Assembly (NCBI RefSeq): GCF_029392855.1
Contig: NZ_CP113945.1
Location: 186,001 to 250,000, forward strand
Length of the DNA stretch: 64,000 nucleotides
Direction: 5' to 3'
Source of the DNA: Lactobacillus sp. ESL0680
Lineage (GTDB): Bacteria; Bacillota; Bacilli; Lactobacillales; Lactobacillaceae
In this document: piece after piece, positions 28,611-39,861 of the stretch
Numbering within the stretch: the first letter of the stretch is position 1
Layout: each line of letters starts with the position of its first letter
Notes under the pieces: model-generated
What the model was told of the DNA's origin: nothing
Databases searched by the model: none
Seen by the model: the letters and a program-made list of their open reading frames with translations, nothing else
Position numbers and translations under genes: made by a program

Positions 28611-28745
28611 CGGTTTCTTCGGGGCAGGGTGTAATTCCTGACCGACGGTGACAGCCTTATGGCTGAAGTCCGTGACCCGCGTACATCGCGGTGGAGCTAG
28701 TGTGAGTCTAGCACCGACAGTTAAAGTCTGGATGGGAGAAGAACA
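28611..28745 (+). ncRNA. FMN riboswitch (RFN element)
   Basis: The leader has the hallmark RFN sequence blocks: TTCTTCGGGGCAGGGTG at the 5' side, CCTGACCGACGGTGACAG, a variable stem (GACCCGCGTACATCGCGGTG), GTGAGTCTAGCACCGACAG, and the closing GGATGGGAGAAGAA. The outer helix pairs CTTCTTC-like and GAAGAA ends. In Firmicutes it binds FMN and shuts off riboflavin genes. The downstream terminator hairpin at 28812 shows transcriptional control. Confidence 0.96.
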
Positions 28746-28811
28746 AATTAAGCTAATATTTGACTCGCGTCGTTTTTGACTGCAGAAATCATATTTGGTT
28801 AATAATAAATG

Positions 28812-28845
28812 GACCTCGTTGAAATAATCAAAGGGGTCTTTTTTT
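28812..28845 (+). terminator. riboswitch-controlled terminator
   Basis: GACCTC (28812-28817) pairs with GGGGTC (28833-28838), extended by TTGA/TCAA inside the loop, followed by seven T and then the ribD start 22 bp on. It fits the expression platform of the FMN riboswitch. Confidence 0.85.
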
Positions 28846-28866
28846 GATATTTAGGAAGTGAAAGTA

Positions 28867-29913
28867 GTGCAGGATACAGATTATATGCAAATGGCGGTCG
28901 ATGAAGCATTAAAAGCGCAAGGAATGACGTGGACTAATCCGCTTGTTGGCGCGGTTCTGGTTAAAGATGGCCAAGTCTTAGCAACGGGCTATCACCACCA
29001 ATATGGTAAAGAGCACGCAGAGATTAACACCTTGTCACATTTAGCTGATCCGAAATTGGCAAAGGGTGCGACCTTGTATGTAACGCTAGAGCCATGCAGT
29101 CATTACGGCAAGCAGCCGCCGTGCTGTCAAAAGGTCGTCAATGCAGGTATTAAGCGCGTGGTTGTTGGTCAAGTGGATCCGCATCAAGTTGTTGGCGGCA
29201 AGGGAATGAGATATTTAGAAGAGCGTGGCCTTGAAACTGAAGTAATCGGTGGCGTGGAGCAGCTTTATGACCGTTATAACTTTTTCTATCAAAAAAAGCG
29301 ACCGTTTGTGACCCTCAAGTATGCAATGTCACTTGATGGCAAGATTAATGAAGCTGGGCAAAAGCGCACATTTTTGACAGGTGATAAGGCACAGATTGAT
29401 GTGCAGAAGTTGCGCTGCAATCGACAGGCAATTTTAATTGGCGCCAACACCTTACGTATTGATGATCCACAGTTAACAGTTAGGATTAAAAATTTGCCAA
29501 TTCCGCCAATCAGGATTGTCGTCACGCGGGATGCCAATCAACTTGATTTTAATAAGCAATTATTTCAATTGCCAGGACAGATTTGGCTTTTGAGTGAGCA
29601 GACGCTAACTAAAAAATTAGGCGAAAACATTGAATGTCTGACAGCTGAAAAGTGGACACCAGAAAAAATTGTGGACTTACTAGGACAACGTGAAATTCAG
29701 TCACTGCTAGTTGAGGGCGGCAGTCAAATTCAAGCCGAATTTATTGCCGCTGATTTAGCAGATGAAATTATTGCTTATATTGCGCCGCAAGTTTTGGGTG
29801 GTGCCGGCTTACCAGCAGCAGTGGGACCGGCTTTAACTAAAAAACTGCAGTATCAACTTCTTGATGTCCACCAATTAGGTCAAGATGTGCGCATTTGCGC
29901 AAGGAGAAAATAA
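28867..29913 (+). CDS. ribD: bifunctional diaminohydroxyphosphoribosylaminopyrimidine deaminase / reductase RibD
   Basis: This 348-residue bifunctional enzyme performs the second and third steps of riboflavin synthesis. The N-terminal deaminase domain (about 1-145) has the zinc site HAEI and PCSHYGKQPPCC. The C-terminal reductase domain has TLKYAMSLDGKI, ILIGANTLRIDDPQLTVR and LLVEGGSQI. An in-frame GTG at 28858 lies within the ribosome binding site AGGAAGTG (28853-28860), so the GTG at 28867 is the better start. It is first in ribD-ribE-ribBA-ribH, the B. subtilis order, under the FMN riboswitch. Confidence 0.95.
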   Translation: MQDTDYMQMAVDEALKAQGMTWTNPLVGAVLVKDGQVLATGYHHQYGKEHAEINTLSHLADPKLAKGATLYVTLEPCSHYGKQPPCCQKVVNAGIKRVVVGQVDPHQVVGGKGMRYLEERGLETEVIGGVEQLYDRYNFFYQKKRPFVTLKYAMSLDGKINEAGQKRTFLTGDKAQIDVQKLRCNRQAILIGANTLRIDDPQLTVRIKNLPIPPIRIVVTRDANQLDFNKQLFQLPGQIWLLSEQTLTKKLGENIECLTAEKWTPEKIVDLLGQREIQSLLVEGGSQIQAEFIAADLADEIIAYIAPQVLGGAGLPAAVGPALTKKLQYQLLDVHQLGQDVRICARRK

Positions 29914-30519
29914 ATGTTTACAGGAATAATTCAGGGTACAGGCAAAATTACGCGCTTAGATATTACAGAAAAGCATGCGAAGTTAGGGATTACTTCAGCG
30001 AAAATGGCACAAAAAAATCTGCCGCTCGGTGCAAGTATTGCGGTCAACGGTATTTGCTTAACGGTAACTGAATGGAAGAATGATGAGTTTACTGTTGATG
30101 TCATGCCAGAAACGATGAAGCGGACAAATATAGGTAAGTTAACCAAGGGCAGCTTAGTAAATTTGGAACCATCTGTTAGTACAAATGGCACGCTTGATGG
30201 TCATATTGTTGCTGGGCATGTTGATACAACTGCGGAATTAATTAAGCGCACTGAAACAGAAAATTCGATCGAATTGCGTTTTCAAGTGCCGCACAAGTAT
30301 GATCCATATATTGTCGAGAAAGGTTCAATTGCAATTGATGGTATTAGTTTGACAGTCACAATGGCAGAAAATGATGTCTTTGGTGTTAGTCTAATCCCAT
30401 TTACTATTGCGAATACTACTTTAGCCAATTGCCAAGTTGGCGATCACGTTAACATCGAAGTTGACATGATTGGCCGTTATGCAGTTAAGCAAATCCAGGC
30501 TTGGAAGAAAGAATTTTAG
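29914..30519 (+). CDS. ribE: riboflavin synthase alpha subunit
   Basis: A 201-residue enzyme that dismutates two 6,7-dimethyl-8-ribityllumazine molecules to riboflavin. It begins with the invariant MFTGIIQG. It contains two similar lumazine-binding barrels, with the ligand loops SIAVNGICLTV (about 44-54) and SIAIDGISLTV (about 141-151) in matching positions, and GHIVAGHVD between them. The ATG starts one base after the ribD stop with AAGGAG ahead of it. In B. subtilis it works inside the RibH capsid; that partner is the last gene of this operon. Confidence 0.96.
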   Translation: MFTGIIQGTGKITRLDITEKHAKLGITSAKMAQKNLPLGASIAVNGICLTVTEWKNDEFTVDVMPETMKRTNIGKLTKGSLVNLEPSVSTNGTLDGHIVAGHVDTTAELIKRTETENSIELRFQVPHKYDPYIVEKGSIAIDGISLTVTMAENDVFGVSLIPFTIANTTLANCQVGDHVNIEVDMIGRYAVKQIQAWKKEF

Positions 30520-30529
30520 GAGGATAAAA

Positions 30530-31756
30530 ATGAAGGACGAATTAAACGAAAAAATGGCCAAAATTCTTGACCATCTGAGAAATGGCGGCTTGGTTATTGT
30601 GGCAGATTCACCGCAGCGTGAATCTGAAGGTGATATGATCGGTTTAGCAGAAAAGGTAACGCCGCAAATGGTTAACACGATGATTACCAAGGCACGCGGA
30701 TTGTTATGTGTACCAATGAGTAAAGAATACGCTGACCGTTTGCAGTTAAGTCCACTTGAAACAGGTTCAAATGATACTTTTGGGACCGCCTTTACGATGA
30801 GTGTTGATTCAACTGAGACAACAACCGGTATTTCTGCTTTTGACCGGGCTAAGACGATTAAAAAATTGGCAGATCCCGATAGTCAATGGGACGACTTTTA
30901 TCATCCCGGCCATGTTTTTCCATTAGTTGCTAAAGAAGGCGGCGTTTTGGAGCGGACAGGTCATACTGAAGCCGCACTGGACTTGGCACGTCTAGCTGGA
31001 GTTGCCCCAGTTGGCTTTATCTGTGAATGCATTAAAAAAGACGGTACAATGGCACGGCGTAAGGACTTGAAGGCACTAGCAGAAGGCTTAGGCATTCCTT
31101 ACTTAACAATTGAAGAATTAATTGAATACCGTAAGCGGCAAGAGAATAAGGATTTGGCCATTGAATCTGTTACTAAAGTTGATTTTCCAACTAAATATGG
31201 TCATTTCCAACTTGAAGGTTTCAGAGATAATAAGCATCCGGAAAAGCAGCCAACACTATTGATTAGTAAGGGTGAAGTTAAAGCCGGCGAACCGCTTTTA
31301 CTTCGGCTGCACAGTGAATGCTTAACTGGGGATGTTTTTGGTTCTAAGCGTTGCGATTGTGGTGCGCAATTAGCAGAAGCTTTGACTAGAATTGAAGAAA
31401 ATGGTTCAGGTGCAGTCTTATACTTGCGTCAAGAAGGCCGCGGAATTGGTCTTGAAAACAAGCTACGTGCATATAAATTGCAGGATGAAGGCATGAACAC
31501 GGTAGAAGCCAACCAGCAATTAGGCTTGCCAGTTGATGCAAGGCGCTATAATGTTGCCGGCGAAATTTTACGCCAAAAAGGCATCACAGAAGTTAAATTA
31601 ATGACTAACAATCCAGATAAGGTTGAGCAGCTGGAAAACTTTGGTGTTAAGGTCGTTGAGCGCATTCCCATGGAAGTAGGCCTTACTGAAGAAAACAGAC
31701 AATACTTGAGTACGAAAAAGCACGAAATGAATCATATTTTAAACGAGGTAGATTAA
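30530..31756 (+). CDS. ribBA: bifunctional 3,4-dihydroxy-2-butanone-4-phosphate synthase / GTP cyclohydrolase II
   Basis: A 408-residue fusion. The N-terminal DHBP synthase (about 1-205) converts ribulose-5-P and shows VIVADSPQRESEGDMIG, which departs from the usual D.E.RE.EGDL. GHVFPLVAKEGGVLERTGHTEA is the second block. The C-terminal GTP cyclohydrolase II (about 210-408) has the zinc site SECLTGDVFGSKRCDCGAQL, then YLRQEGRGIGLENKL. So one polypeptide supplies both precursors. The ATG at 30530 is set by AGGAGG directly ahead; the frame is open upstream into ribE. Confidence 0.95.
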   Translation: MKDELNEKMAKILDHLRNGGLVIVADSPQRESEGDMIGLAEKVTPQMVNTMITKARGLLCVPMSKEYADRLQLSPLETGSNDTFGTAFTMSVDSTETTTGISAFDRAKTIKKLADPDSQWDDFYHPGHVFPLVAKEGGVLERTGHTEAALDLARLAGVAPVGFICECIKKDGTMARRKDLKALAEGLGIPYLTIEELIEYRKRQENKDLAIESVTKVDFPTKYGHFQLEGFRDNKHPEKQPTLLISKGEVKAGEPLLLRLHSECLTGDVFGSKRCDCGAQLAEALTRIEENGSGAVLYLRQEGRGIGLENKLRAYKLQDEGMNTVEANQQLGLPVDARRYNVAGEILRQKGITEVKLMTNNPDKVEQLENFGVKVVERIPMEVGLTEENRQYLSTKKHEMNHILNEVD

Positions 31757-31757
31757 A

Positions 31758-32231
31758 ATGAAAGAAATTACAGGAAAATTAGTGGCTGGACAAGATAAAA
31801 AGATCGGAATTGTCGTTGCCAAATTCAATGGTGTTGTAACTGATCGGCTGCTTAATGGTGCCATAGAGCAGTTAGAGATGTCGGGTGTAGCTAGTGACAA
31901 TATTGTAGTTGTCCATGTCCCAGGCGCATATGAAATTGCGCGGACAGTTAACTGTTTAGCTAAAAGCGGTAAGGTTGATGGTATTATTGCTTTGGGAGCT
32001 GTTATTCGCGGTGAAACTGACCATTATACTTACGTTTGTGAAGGTACCGCATCACAATTAGCGGCATCAACTGCTAATGGCTCAGTGCCGGTAATGTTTG
32101 GCGTTTTGATGACCGATACTGTTGCTCAAGCAACTGATCGTGCTGGTGGTAAATCTGGTAATAAGGGTGCTGAATGTGCAACAGATATCTTAGAAGTGTT
32201 GAGTTTAGAAGAGCAGATTAATAATTTATAG
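31758..32231 (+). CDS. ribH: 6,7-dimethyl-8-ribityllumazine synthase
   Basis: A 157-residue capsid-forming enzyme that joins the pyrimidine and the butanone phosphate. Family blocks are IVVAKFNGVVTDRLL, VPGAYEIARTVNCLAKSG, ALGAVIRGETDHYTYVCE with the catalytic His in GETDHY, and PVMFGVLMTDTVAQA. GNKGAECA closes the fold. It starts one base after ribBA, and a strong terminator follows. With it the pathway from GTP and ribulose-5-P to riboflavin is complete, except for the unassigned dephosphorylation step. Confidence 0.96.
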   Translation: MKEITGKLVAGQDKKIGIVVAKFNGVVTDRLLNGAIEQLEMSGVASDNIVVVHVPGAYEIARTVNCLAKSGKVDGIIALGAVIRGETDHYTYVCEGTASQLAASTANGSVPVMFGVLMTDTVAQATDRAGGKSGNKGAECATDILEVLSLEEQINNL

Positions 32232-32257
32232 TACATTACTTACATAAATACATGTTT

Positions 32258-32292
32258 AAAAGCCATGACTGAGAAGAAGTCATGGCTTTTTT
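32258..32292 (+). terminator. terminator of the riboflavin operon
   Basis: AAAAGCCATGACT (from 32258) pairs with AGTCATGGCTTTT around a short purine loop, followed by a T run. Confidence 0.93.
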
Positions 32293-32373
32293 GAGTGATA
32301 TTAAAATAATTTCATATAATAACTAAAAAGTCAGGTGAAAATTTAATCAATAAGTGAAATACAATAAAAAGGT

Positions 32374-35470
<3,097 letters not shown>

Positions 35471-35472
35471 CA

Positions 35473-37017
35473 TTAATTATTAGAATCTTCTACAGGCCAT
35501 ACTTTGGAGTAGTCAACGCCAATAACATCTTTAGTAACTTTTTTAACTTCGTTAGTAGCATCTGCTTTTTTACCGCCAGCACGAAGACGAGCAATCTCAT
35601 CAACAATGACCTTGTGATTTTTCTTGTTCAATTTATAGAACAGTGAAATGATGAGAGCAATTAAAATTAAAGTACCACTACCGAAAAGGATAACATTTAA
35701 AATTGCATTTTGTGTATGCAGTGGTTGAGTAGCTGCATTCTTCATGAAGCCATTATTATCAAGATACATACCAATTACAATTCCAGATAAACCGGAGGTT
35801 ACACCACGAACAAAACTTACAACTGACTGGAAAGTACCAGCTTTGTTTTCACCAGTAACTAGTTCTCCTAGATCAGGCATAAAAGGATACATGTTCCAAG
35901 GTAAGAACCAATCGATTGCTCTAGCAATAATGAAGAATAACATAATAATTGTTAGCATTATGATTGCATTTGCAGGTCTTACTTTTCCTAATGTGTATAA
36001 AACAATAAAGGTTATCAAGTCAACTGTGAATGTAATGCTGTAAAGAAATCTTGGACCAAATTTAACTACAGCCCAACCACCAATAATTGTACCGATAAAC
36101 CCAAGTCCAGCAAAAGACATAATGTAACCAGCAGTAGAAGCATTACTATGTAGGCAATATACCACATAATAAGTAAATACCATGTTCATTACATCAAAAC
36201 CAGTAAATGATAATAAGTAAATAAAAATTTGTTGAGTATATGCTTTAACTCTGAAAACTTCAAGATAACCTAATAATTGTTTACCAAGTAGCTTCCAGAA
36301 TGATTGTTTTTCTTCACCATTTGAATCTTTAGTTTCAGTAGCTTTTTTACTACCAGTACTTTCAATTTTGTCTACAGGCATTTCCCAAGTATTAAACGCG
36401 GTTAGCCAAAGTCCAAAAAGATAGAAAACAGCAAAGAAAATACCATTAACGGTTAACGCCATTGAACTGTGTTGACCATAAATCTTAAACAATTGAGCTG
36501 GAATGAATGATGCAAAAAAGTTAGAAAATGCTGCAAATACAAGTCTAGTTGTTGAAAGCAGAGTCCGTTCTTTAAAATTAGTAGTCATTTCATTTGGTAA
36601 TGTACTATAAGGAACTGTAATCATCTGCTGAATTAGCAAGAAAGCGAGATAAACGCAGAAGTAGTACCAATATGATAGACCACCGAACCACAGTAAAATG
36701 TATGACAAAATAAATGGTGAACCAAAAATTAAGAAGAAGTGGCGTCTACCAAACATTTTGCCTAATTTAGTGTGATAAAAGTTATCGGTAATTCCTCCAG
36801 CAACCAGTCCAAATAAGGCAGTTACCCAACTACCAATGGCAATAATTGAGGCTCCTTGAGTAGCTGACAAATTGCAGAATGATGTGTAGAAAAATAACAT
36901 CCATGCTGATTGAACAGCTTGAGCACCACCACTACTAAAATCTGTTAAACCATAACAAATAGCTGTCCATAACGTGATTTTACGTTTTGTAAATATTCGT
37001 TTTGAAAGTTTGTTCAT
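35473..37017 (-). CDS. GPH-family sugar:cation symporter, copy 1
   Basis: A 514-residue transporter of the glycoside-pentoside-hexuronide family (MFS_2) with about 12 membrane helices. The block GKMFGRRHFFLIFGSPF corresponds to the loop between helices 2 and 3, and YSTLPNEMTTNFKERT to the next conserved loop. The C-terminal DEIARLRAGGKKAD is shared almost exactly with the second GPH transporter at 42527 (DEIARLRSGGSMAD), so the two are paralogues. There is no C-terminal EIIA domain as in LacS. AGGAG precedes the ATG at 37017. It lies upstream of the beta-galactosidase on the minus strand and most likely imports a galactoside or pectin oligosaccharide. Confidence 0.9.
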   Translation of the reverse strand: MNKLSKRIFTKRKITLWTAICYGLTDFSSGGAQAVQSAWMLFFYTSFCNLSATQGASIIAIGSWVTALFGLVAGGITDNFYHTKLGKMFGRRHFFLIFGSPFILSYILLWFGGLSYWYYFCVYLAFLLIQQMITVPYSTLPNEMTTNFKERTLLSTTRLVFAAFSNFFASFIPAQLFKIYGQHSSMALTVNGIFFAVFYLFGLWLTAFNTWEMPVDKIESTGSKKATETKDSNGEEKQSFWKLLGKQLLGYLEVFRVKAYTQQIFIYLLSFTGFDVMNMVFTYYVVYCLHSNASTAGYIMSFAGLGFIGTIIGGWAVVKFGPRFLYSITFTVDLITFIVLYTLGKVRPANAIIMLTIIMLFFIIARAIDWFLPWNMYPFMPDLGELVTGENKAGTFQSVVSFVRGVTSGLSGIVIGMYLDNNGFMKNAATQPLHTQNAILNVILFGSGTLILIALIISLFYKLNKKNHKVIVDEIARLRAGGKKADATNEVKKVTKDVIGVDYSKVWPVEDSNN

Positions 37018-37055
37018 TTTTCTCCTCACTTTAAAAACTAATAGATTATTGTTAA

Positions 37056-37077
37056 GTGGACTAGATACCTAGCTCAC
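37056..37077. promoter_or_regulatory. imperfect palindromic operator candidate
   Basis: GTG..CTAG.TA.CTAG..CAC: 16 of 22 positions obey dyad symmetry. It lies about 40 bp ahead of the minus-strand transporter. No local regulator other than AraR, 8 kb away, is encoded nearby, and the site does not look like the AraR boxes. Confidence 0.4.
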
Positions 37078-37080
37078 TGT

Positions 37081-37094
37081 TGGAAGCGAATTCA
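37081..37094. promoter_or_regulatory. cre-like site (CcpA)
   Basis: TGGAAGCGAATTCA fits the catabolite-responsive element core TGnAAnCGnnnnCA, with departures at the W and T positions. It sits 64 bp ahead of the minus-strand transporter gene. Confidence 0.45.
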
Positions 37095-37162
37095 AATAAA
37101 ACCCTAGCATTGAAAACCTATTAAATCAAGCAAAATTTTATTGCAAAAATTTAATTATAAAA

Positions 37163-37176
37163 TTGGTCTAGACTAA
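37163..37176. promoter_or_regulatory. short palindrome, possible operator
   Basis: TTGGTCTAGACTAA has the perfect 8-bp core GTCTAGAC plus flanking symmetry. Its CTAG core echoes the larger palindrome at 37056, which suggests the same protein may bind both. Confidence 0.35.
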
Positions 37177-37307
37177 GTTAACTAGCTTAAATTACTTTAA
37201 AACATTAATTTTATTTAGGTTAATTATATTTATTAATCTGTCTAATCTGAATTTGGTACAGTTTAAAAAATATTGAAATAACTAAGTCCATATGATAGAT
37301 TTATTAT

Positions 37308-37321
37308 AGGAAGCGGTTCCA
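37308..37321. promoter_or_regulatory. cre-like site before the 830-residue gene
   Basis: AGGAAGCGGTTCCA contains the dyad GGAAGCGGTTCC and matches the cre core apart from its first base. It directly follows a possible -10 box TATTAT (37302-37307), a position suited to repression by CcpA or a LacI-type protein. Confidence 0.5.
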
Positions 37322-37359
37322 TTGGAAGCTAATTATATTACCAACATATGGGAGAAAAA

Positions 37360-39852
37360 ATGAATATAAAAAATTATGAAGTAGAGGGTCATGAATCCCT
37401 TACTGATTTTTTGTTAACGCCTATTAAATATGAACGACAGAGTACAGTTCCTCCGCGTAAATTTAAGGAAGGGTTGCGACCAAGTCCATATGAATATGAG
37501 ATGGAAGGTATTGATAATGAATATCCCGGTAGAGCCTATTTTTTACAGCATCAAGTAATTGATAAGCAAGATTACGATGATACTGTTGAATATTCGCGGG
37601 TATATTCGGGATTTGAAGACGACTTTGTTACCTTATCAAGCGAATTACCAGTACCTACAATATTGAAATGCTGGGCAAAAACATATATTGATTGTACTCA
37701 AGAAGTTGAAATTCCTTTTAGAATTTCAACCCCCGGTGGTATAAAGATTTGGGTAAATAAAAAGTTACAAGTTACTTATAAAAACTATACTCGTAATACA
37801 ACTAAATCTAAAGATACTGTACTTAAATTTGCTAAAGGCTCAAATGAAGTTGTAGTTTATTTTGATGATTTGGGTGAACGTGATGTCGATTTCATCTTCT
37901 CTATGATTAATTTGAGTGATCAAAAGTTAATTGGTCATTTGCCACTTACTTATGATGGTGAAAAATTGGTGGAAGCTCAAAATACTTTATCTTCAATCTA
38001 TTTCTTAAAAGATTACTATGATGATGGTGATATTAAGTTTTTTGTTGATGCCAACATGGACAACAAATTAAGAATTCGATTTAATCCTCCAACAGATGAT
38101 CCGTATTCTGATATGCAAAGTGGCAATATTACTGAATTTAAGCATAGCGATCATAAAATTGATATTCAGACAGGTAAACATGAATATATTTTAGGAAATA
38201 CTTTTAAATTCCAATTTGCTTCTTTGACTAGAGTCGAGTTTGGATTATTAATGCCGGATAATTCGTGGGTAACTAGAATTATTACTTTAACAGTCTATAA
38301 CACAAAGAATTATCAAGATGTTATTTCTGCTAAAACTTTAAATGAGCGTAAACATCAAGCACTAGAATATTATGCTAAACAAAACTTGGATGATATTAAT
38401 GTCGCAATGGTTAAGATGTATTTGGGACAAGATCTGACTTATGAAGCTGGCCATAAATTACCATTTGAATTAGAGAGTGCTTTAAAGCTAGTTAATACCC
38501 ATGGTGATTGTTCAGACTTTATTTTAGCTCCATTATTGATGTTCTTATTACAGTATCCTAATAAGGTTCCACAAGCAATTAAGGACGAATTGAAACATAT
38601 TTGTCTTAATTTCAGATTTTGGATTGATGAGCCGGGTAATGATGTTATGTGGTACTTTAGTGAAAATCATGCATTGTTATTCCATATTGCTCGCTACTTT
38701 GCAGGATATCTGTTTCCTGATGAAATATTTAAAGTAAGTGGCAATACAGGTAGCCAACAATATGATCTAGGTAAAAAGCAAATTGAAGATTGGTTTGATG
38801 AATTTTTTGAATATGGCTTAGCTGAATGGAACTCACTTACATATATGCCAATTGATTTAATTGGATTCTTTAGTTTATACAATGCAGCACCTGATCAAAA
38901 TATTAAGAACTTGGCCAAAAAGGCGCTAGATTTTTGTTTCCAAATTATAGCAATGAATTCATATGGCAAAAATTATGCTTCGACATACGGTAGAGTATAT
39001 GAGCATAATTTGAAAAATATTGCTTTGAGTGAAATTGCTAGTCTTTCTAAAGTTGCATTTAACATCGGTTGTTTTAATGATGCATTAAGAGATGTTGTTC
39101 CGTTTGCTTTATCCGATTATGTGCCAAATGAAAAATTAGCACAGTTGTTCGAACCTAAATCTCCACTAAAGTTTGAATACATTCAGGGAATTAATAAGGC
39201 ACATTCATATATTTACAAAACTCCAGAATACGCAATGGCTAGTGTAATTAATTATCAAGTTGGTAAGCATGGTGTTCAACAACACAATATTAATATTGCC
39301 CTAAAGGGAATGGTTAATAATATTTGGATTACTAACCCAGGTGAAAGAAAATTCAGTGGGGATCATAAGCCAAGTTATTGGGCTGGTAATAATAGAATGC
39401 CTCAAATTAATCAATATCATAATTATCAATTTATGACTTATAATTTGACCGATGATGATTTACAGTTTATTCATATGTATTATCCGTTTTGGGACTTTGA
39501 TGAAGAAAAGATAGGTATTAATTGGGTGGCATTTAGAAAAGGAAATGCTGCAGGTTTTGTTCACTTTTCTAATCCTATTAAGCAAACTGAATTTGGTCCG
39601 GAAACTAAGCGTGAATTTATTAGTTCAGGACGTAATCATTTTATTTTCTTGACTTGTTTTGAAGTTAATGAAAAATTGCCATCAGAAAAAGAATTAATGG
39701 ATAGATTTCAAATTGATGATTCTAATAAAACTGTTGAAGCTGATGGCTATCATTTTGAAATTGGAAATCAAAAATTGGTAGTTAATGGTACAGAAGTGCC
39801 AACAAAAGAAGCAAAATATTTAAAGATTGGCGATTTTTTGGATGAAGAATAG
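37360..39852 (+). CDS. uncharacterised putative glycan-active protein with predicted alpha-toroid domain
   Basis: An 830-residue cytoplasmic protein of no named family. Read by pattern, residues 85-200 look like a beta-sandwich binding domain (TPGGIKIWVNKKLQVTY, ending NEVVVYFDDLGERDVDF). About 200-325 is a second strand-rich part. About 330-620 is all-helical, like an alpha/alpha-toroid. About 640-830 is again beta-rich, the layout of many polysaccharide lyases and toroid glycosidases. Candidate active-site segments are Glu435-Asn436-His437 (WYFSENHALLF) and Arg545/Tyr547/Glu548 (YGRVYEHN). Uncharacterised actinobacterial proteins share these blocks as I recall them. GGGAG sets the ATG at 37360. 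It heads a unit with a ROK kinase, a PL4 lyase, a transporter and GH51. Confidence 0.85.
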   Translation: MNIKNYEVEGHESLTDFLLTPIKYERQSTVPPRKFKEGLRPSPYEYEMEGIDNEYPGRAYFLQHQVIDKQDYDDTVEYSRVYSGFEDDFVTLSSELPVPTILKCWAKTYIDCTQEVEIPFRISTPGGIKIWVNKKLQVTYKNYTRNTTKSKDTVLKFAKGSNEVVVYFDDLGERDVDFIFSMINLSDQKLIGHLPLTYDGEKLVEAQNTLSSIYFLKDYYDDGDIKFFVDANMDNKLRIRFNPPTDDPYSDMQSGNITEFKHSDHKIDIQTGKHEYILGNTFKFQFASLTRVEFGLLMPDNSWVTRIITLTVYNTKNYQDVISAKTLNERKHQALEYYAKQNLDDINVAMVKMYLGQDLTYEAGHKLPFELESALKLVNTHGDCSDFILAPLLMFLLQYPNKVPQAIKDELKHICLNFRFWIDEPGNDVMWYFSENHALLFHIARYFAGYLFPDEIFKVSGNTGSQQYDLGKKQIEDWFDEFFEYGLAEWNSLTYMPIDLIGFFSLYNAAPDQNIKNLAKKALDFCFQIIAMNSYGKNYASTYGRVYEHNLKNIALSEIASLSKVAFNIGCFNDALRDVVPFALSDYVPNEKLAQLFEPKSPLKFEYIQGINKAHSYIYKTPEYAMASVINYQVGKHGVQQHNINIALKGMVNNIWITNPGERKFSGDHKPSYWAGNNRMPQINQYHNYQFMTYNLTDDDLQFIHMYYPFWDFDEEKIGINWVAFRKGNAAGFVHFSNPIKQTEFGPETKREFISSGRNHFIFLTCFEVNEKLPSEKELMDRFQIDDSNKTVEADGYHFEIGNQKLVVNGTEVPTKEAKYLKIGDFLDEE

Positions 39853-39861
39853 GCGAATTGC

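Larger units (their letters stand above)
37018..37359. promoter_or_regulatory. divergent control region between the two pectin-sugar units
   Basis: This 342-bp AT-rich region separates the minus-strand transporter/lacZ unit from the plus-strand unknown-ROK-PL4 unit. It contains a 22-bp imperfect palindrome (37056-37077), a short palindrome (37163-37176) and two cre-like sites (37081 and 37308), listed separately. No gene is seen in it. Confidence 0.7.

Noticed and set aside
37166..37173. GTCTAGAC as an insertion or attachment site
   Set aside because: No flanking duplication, integrase or transposase is present; an operator is the simpler reading.
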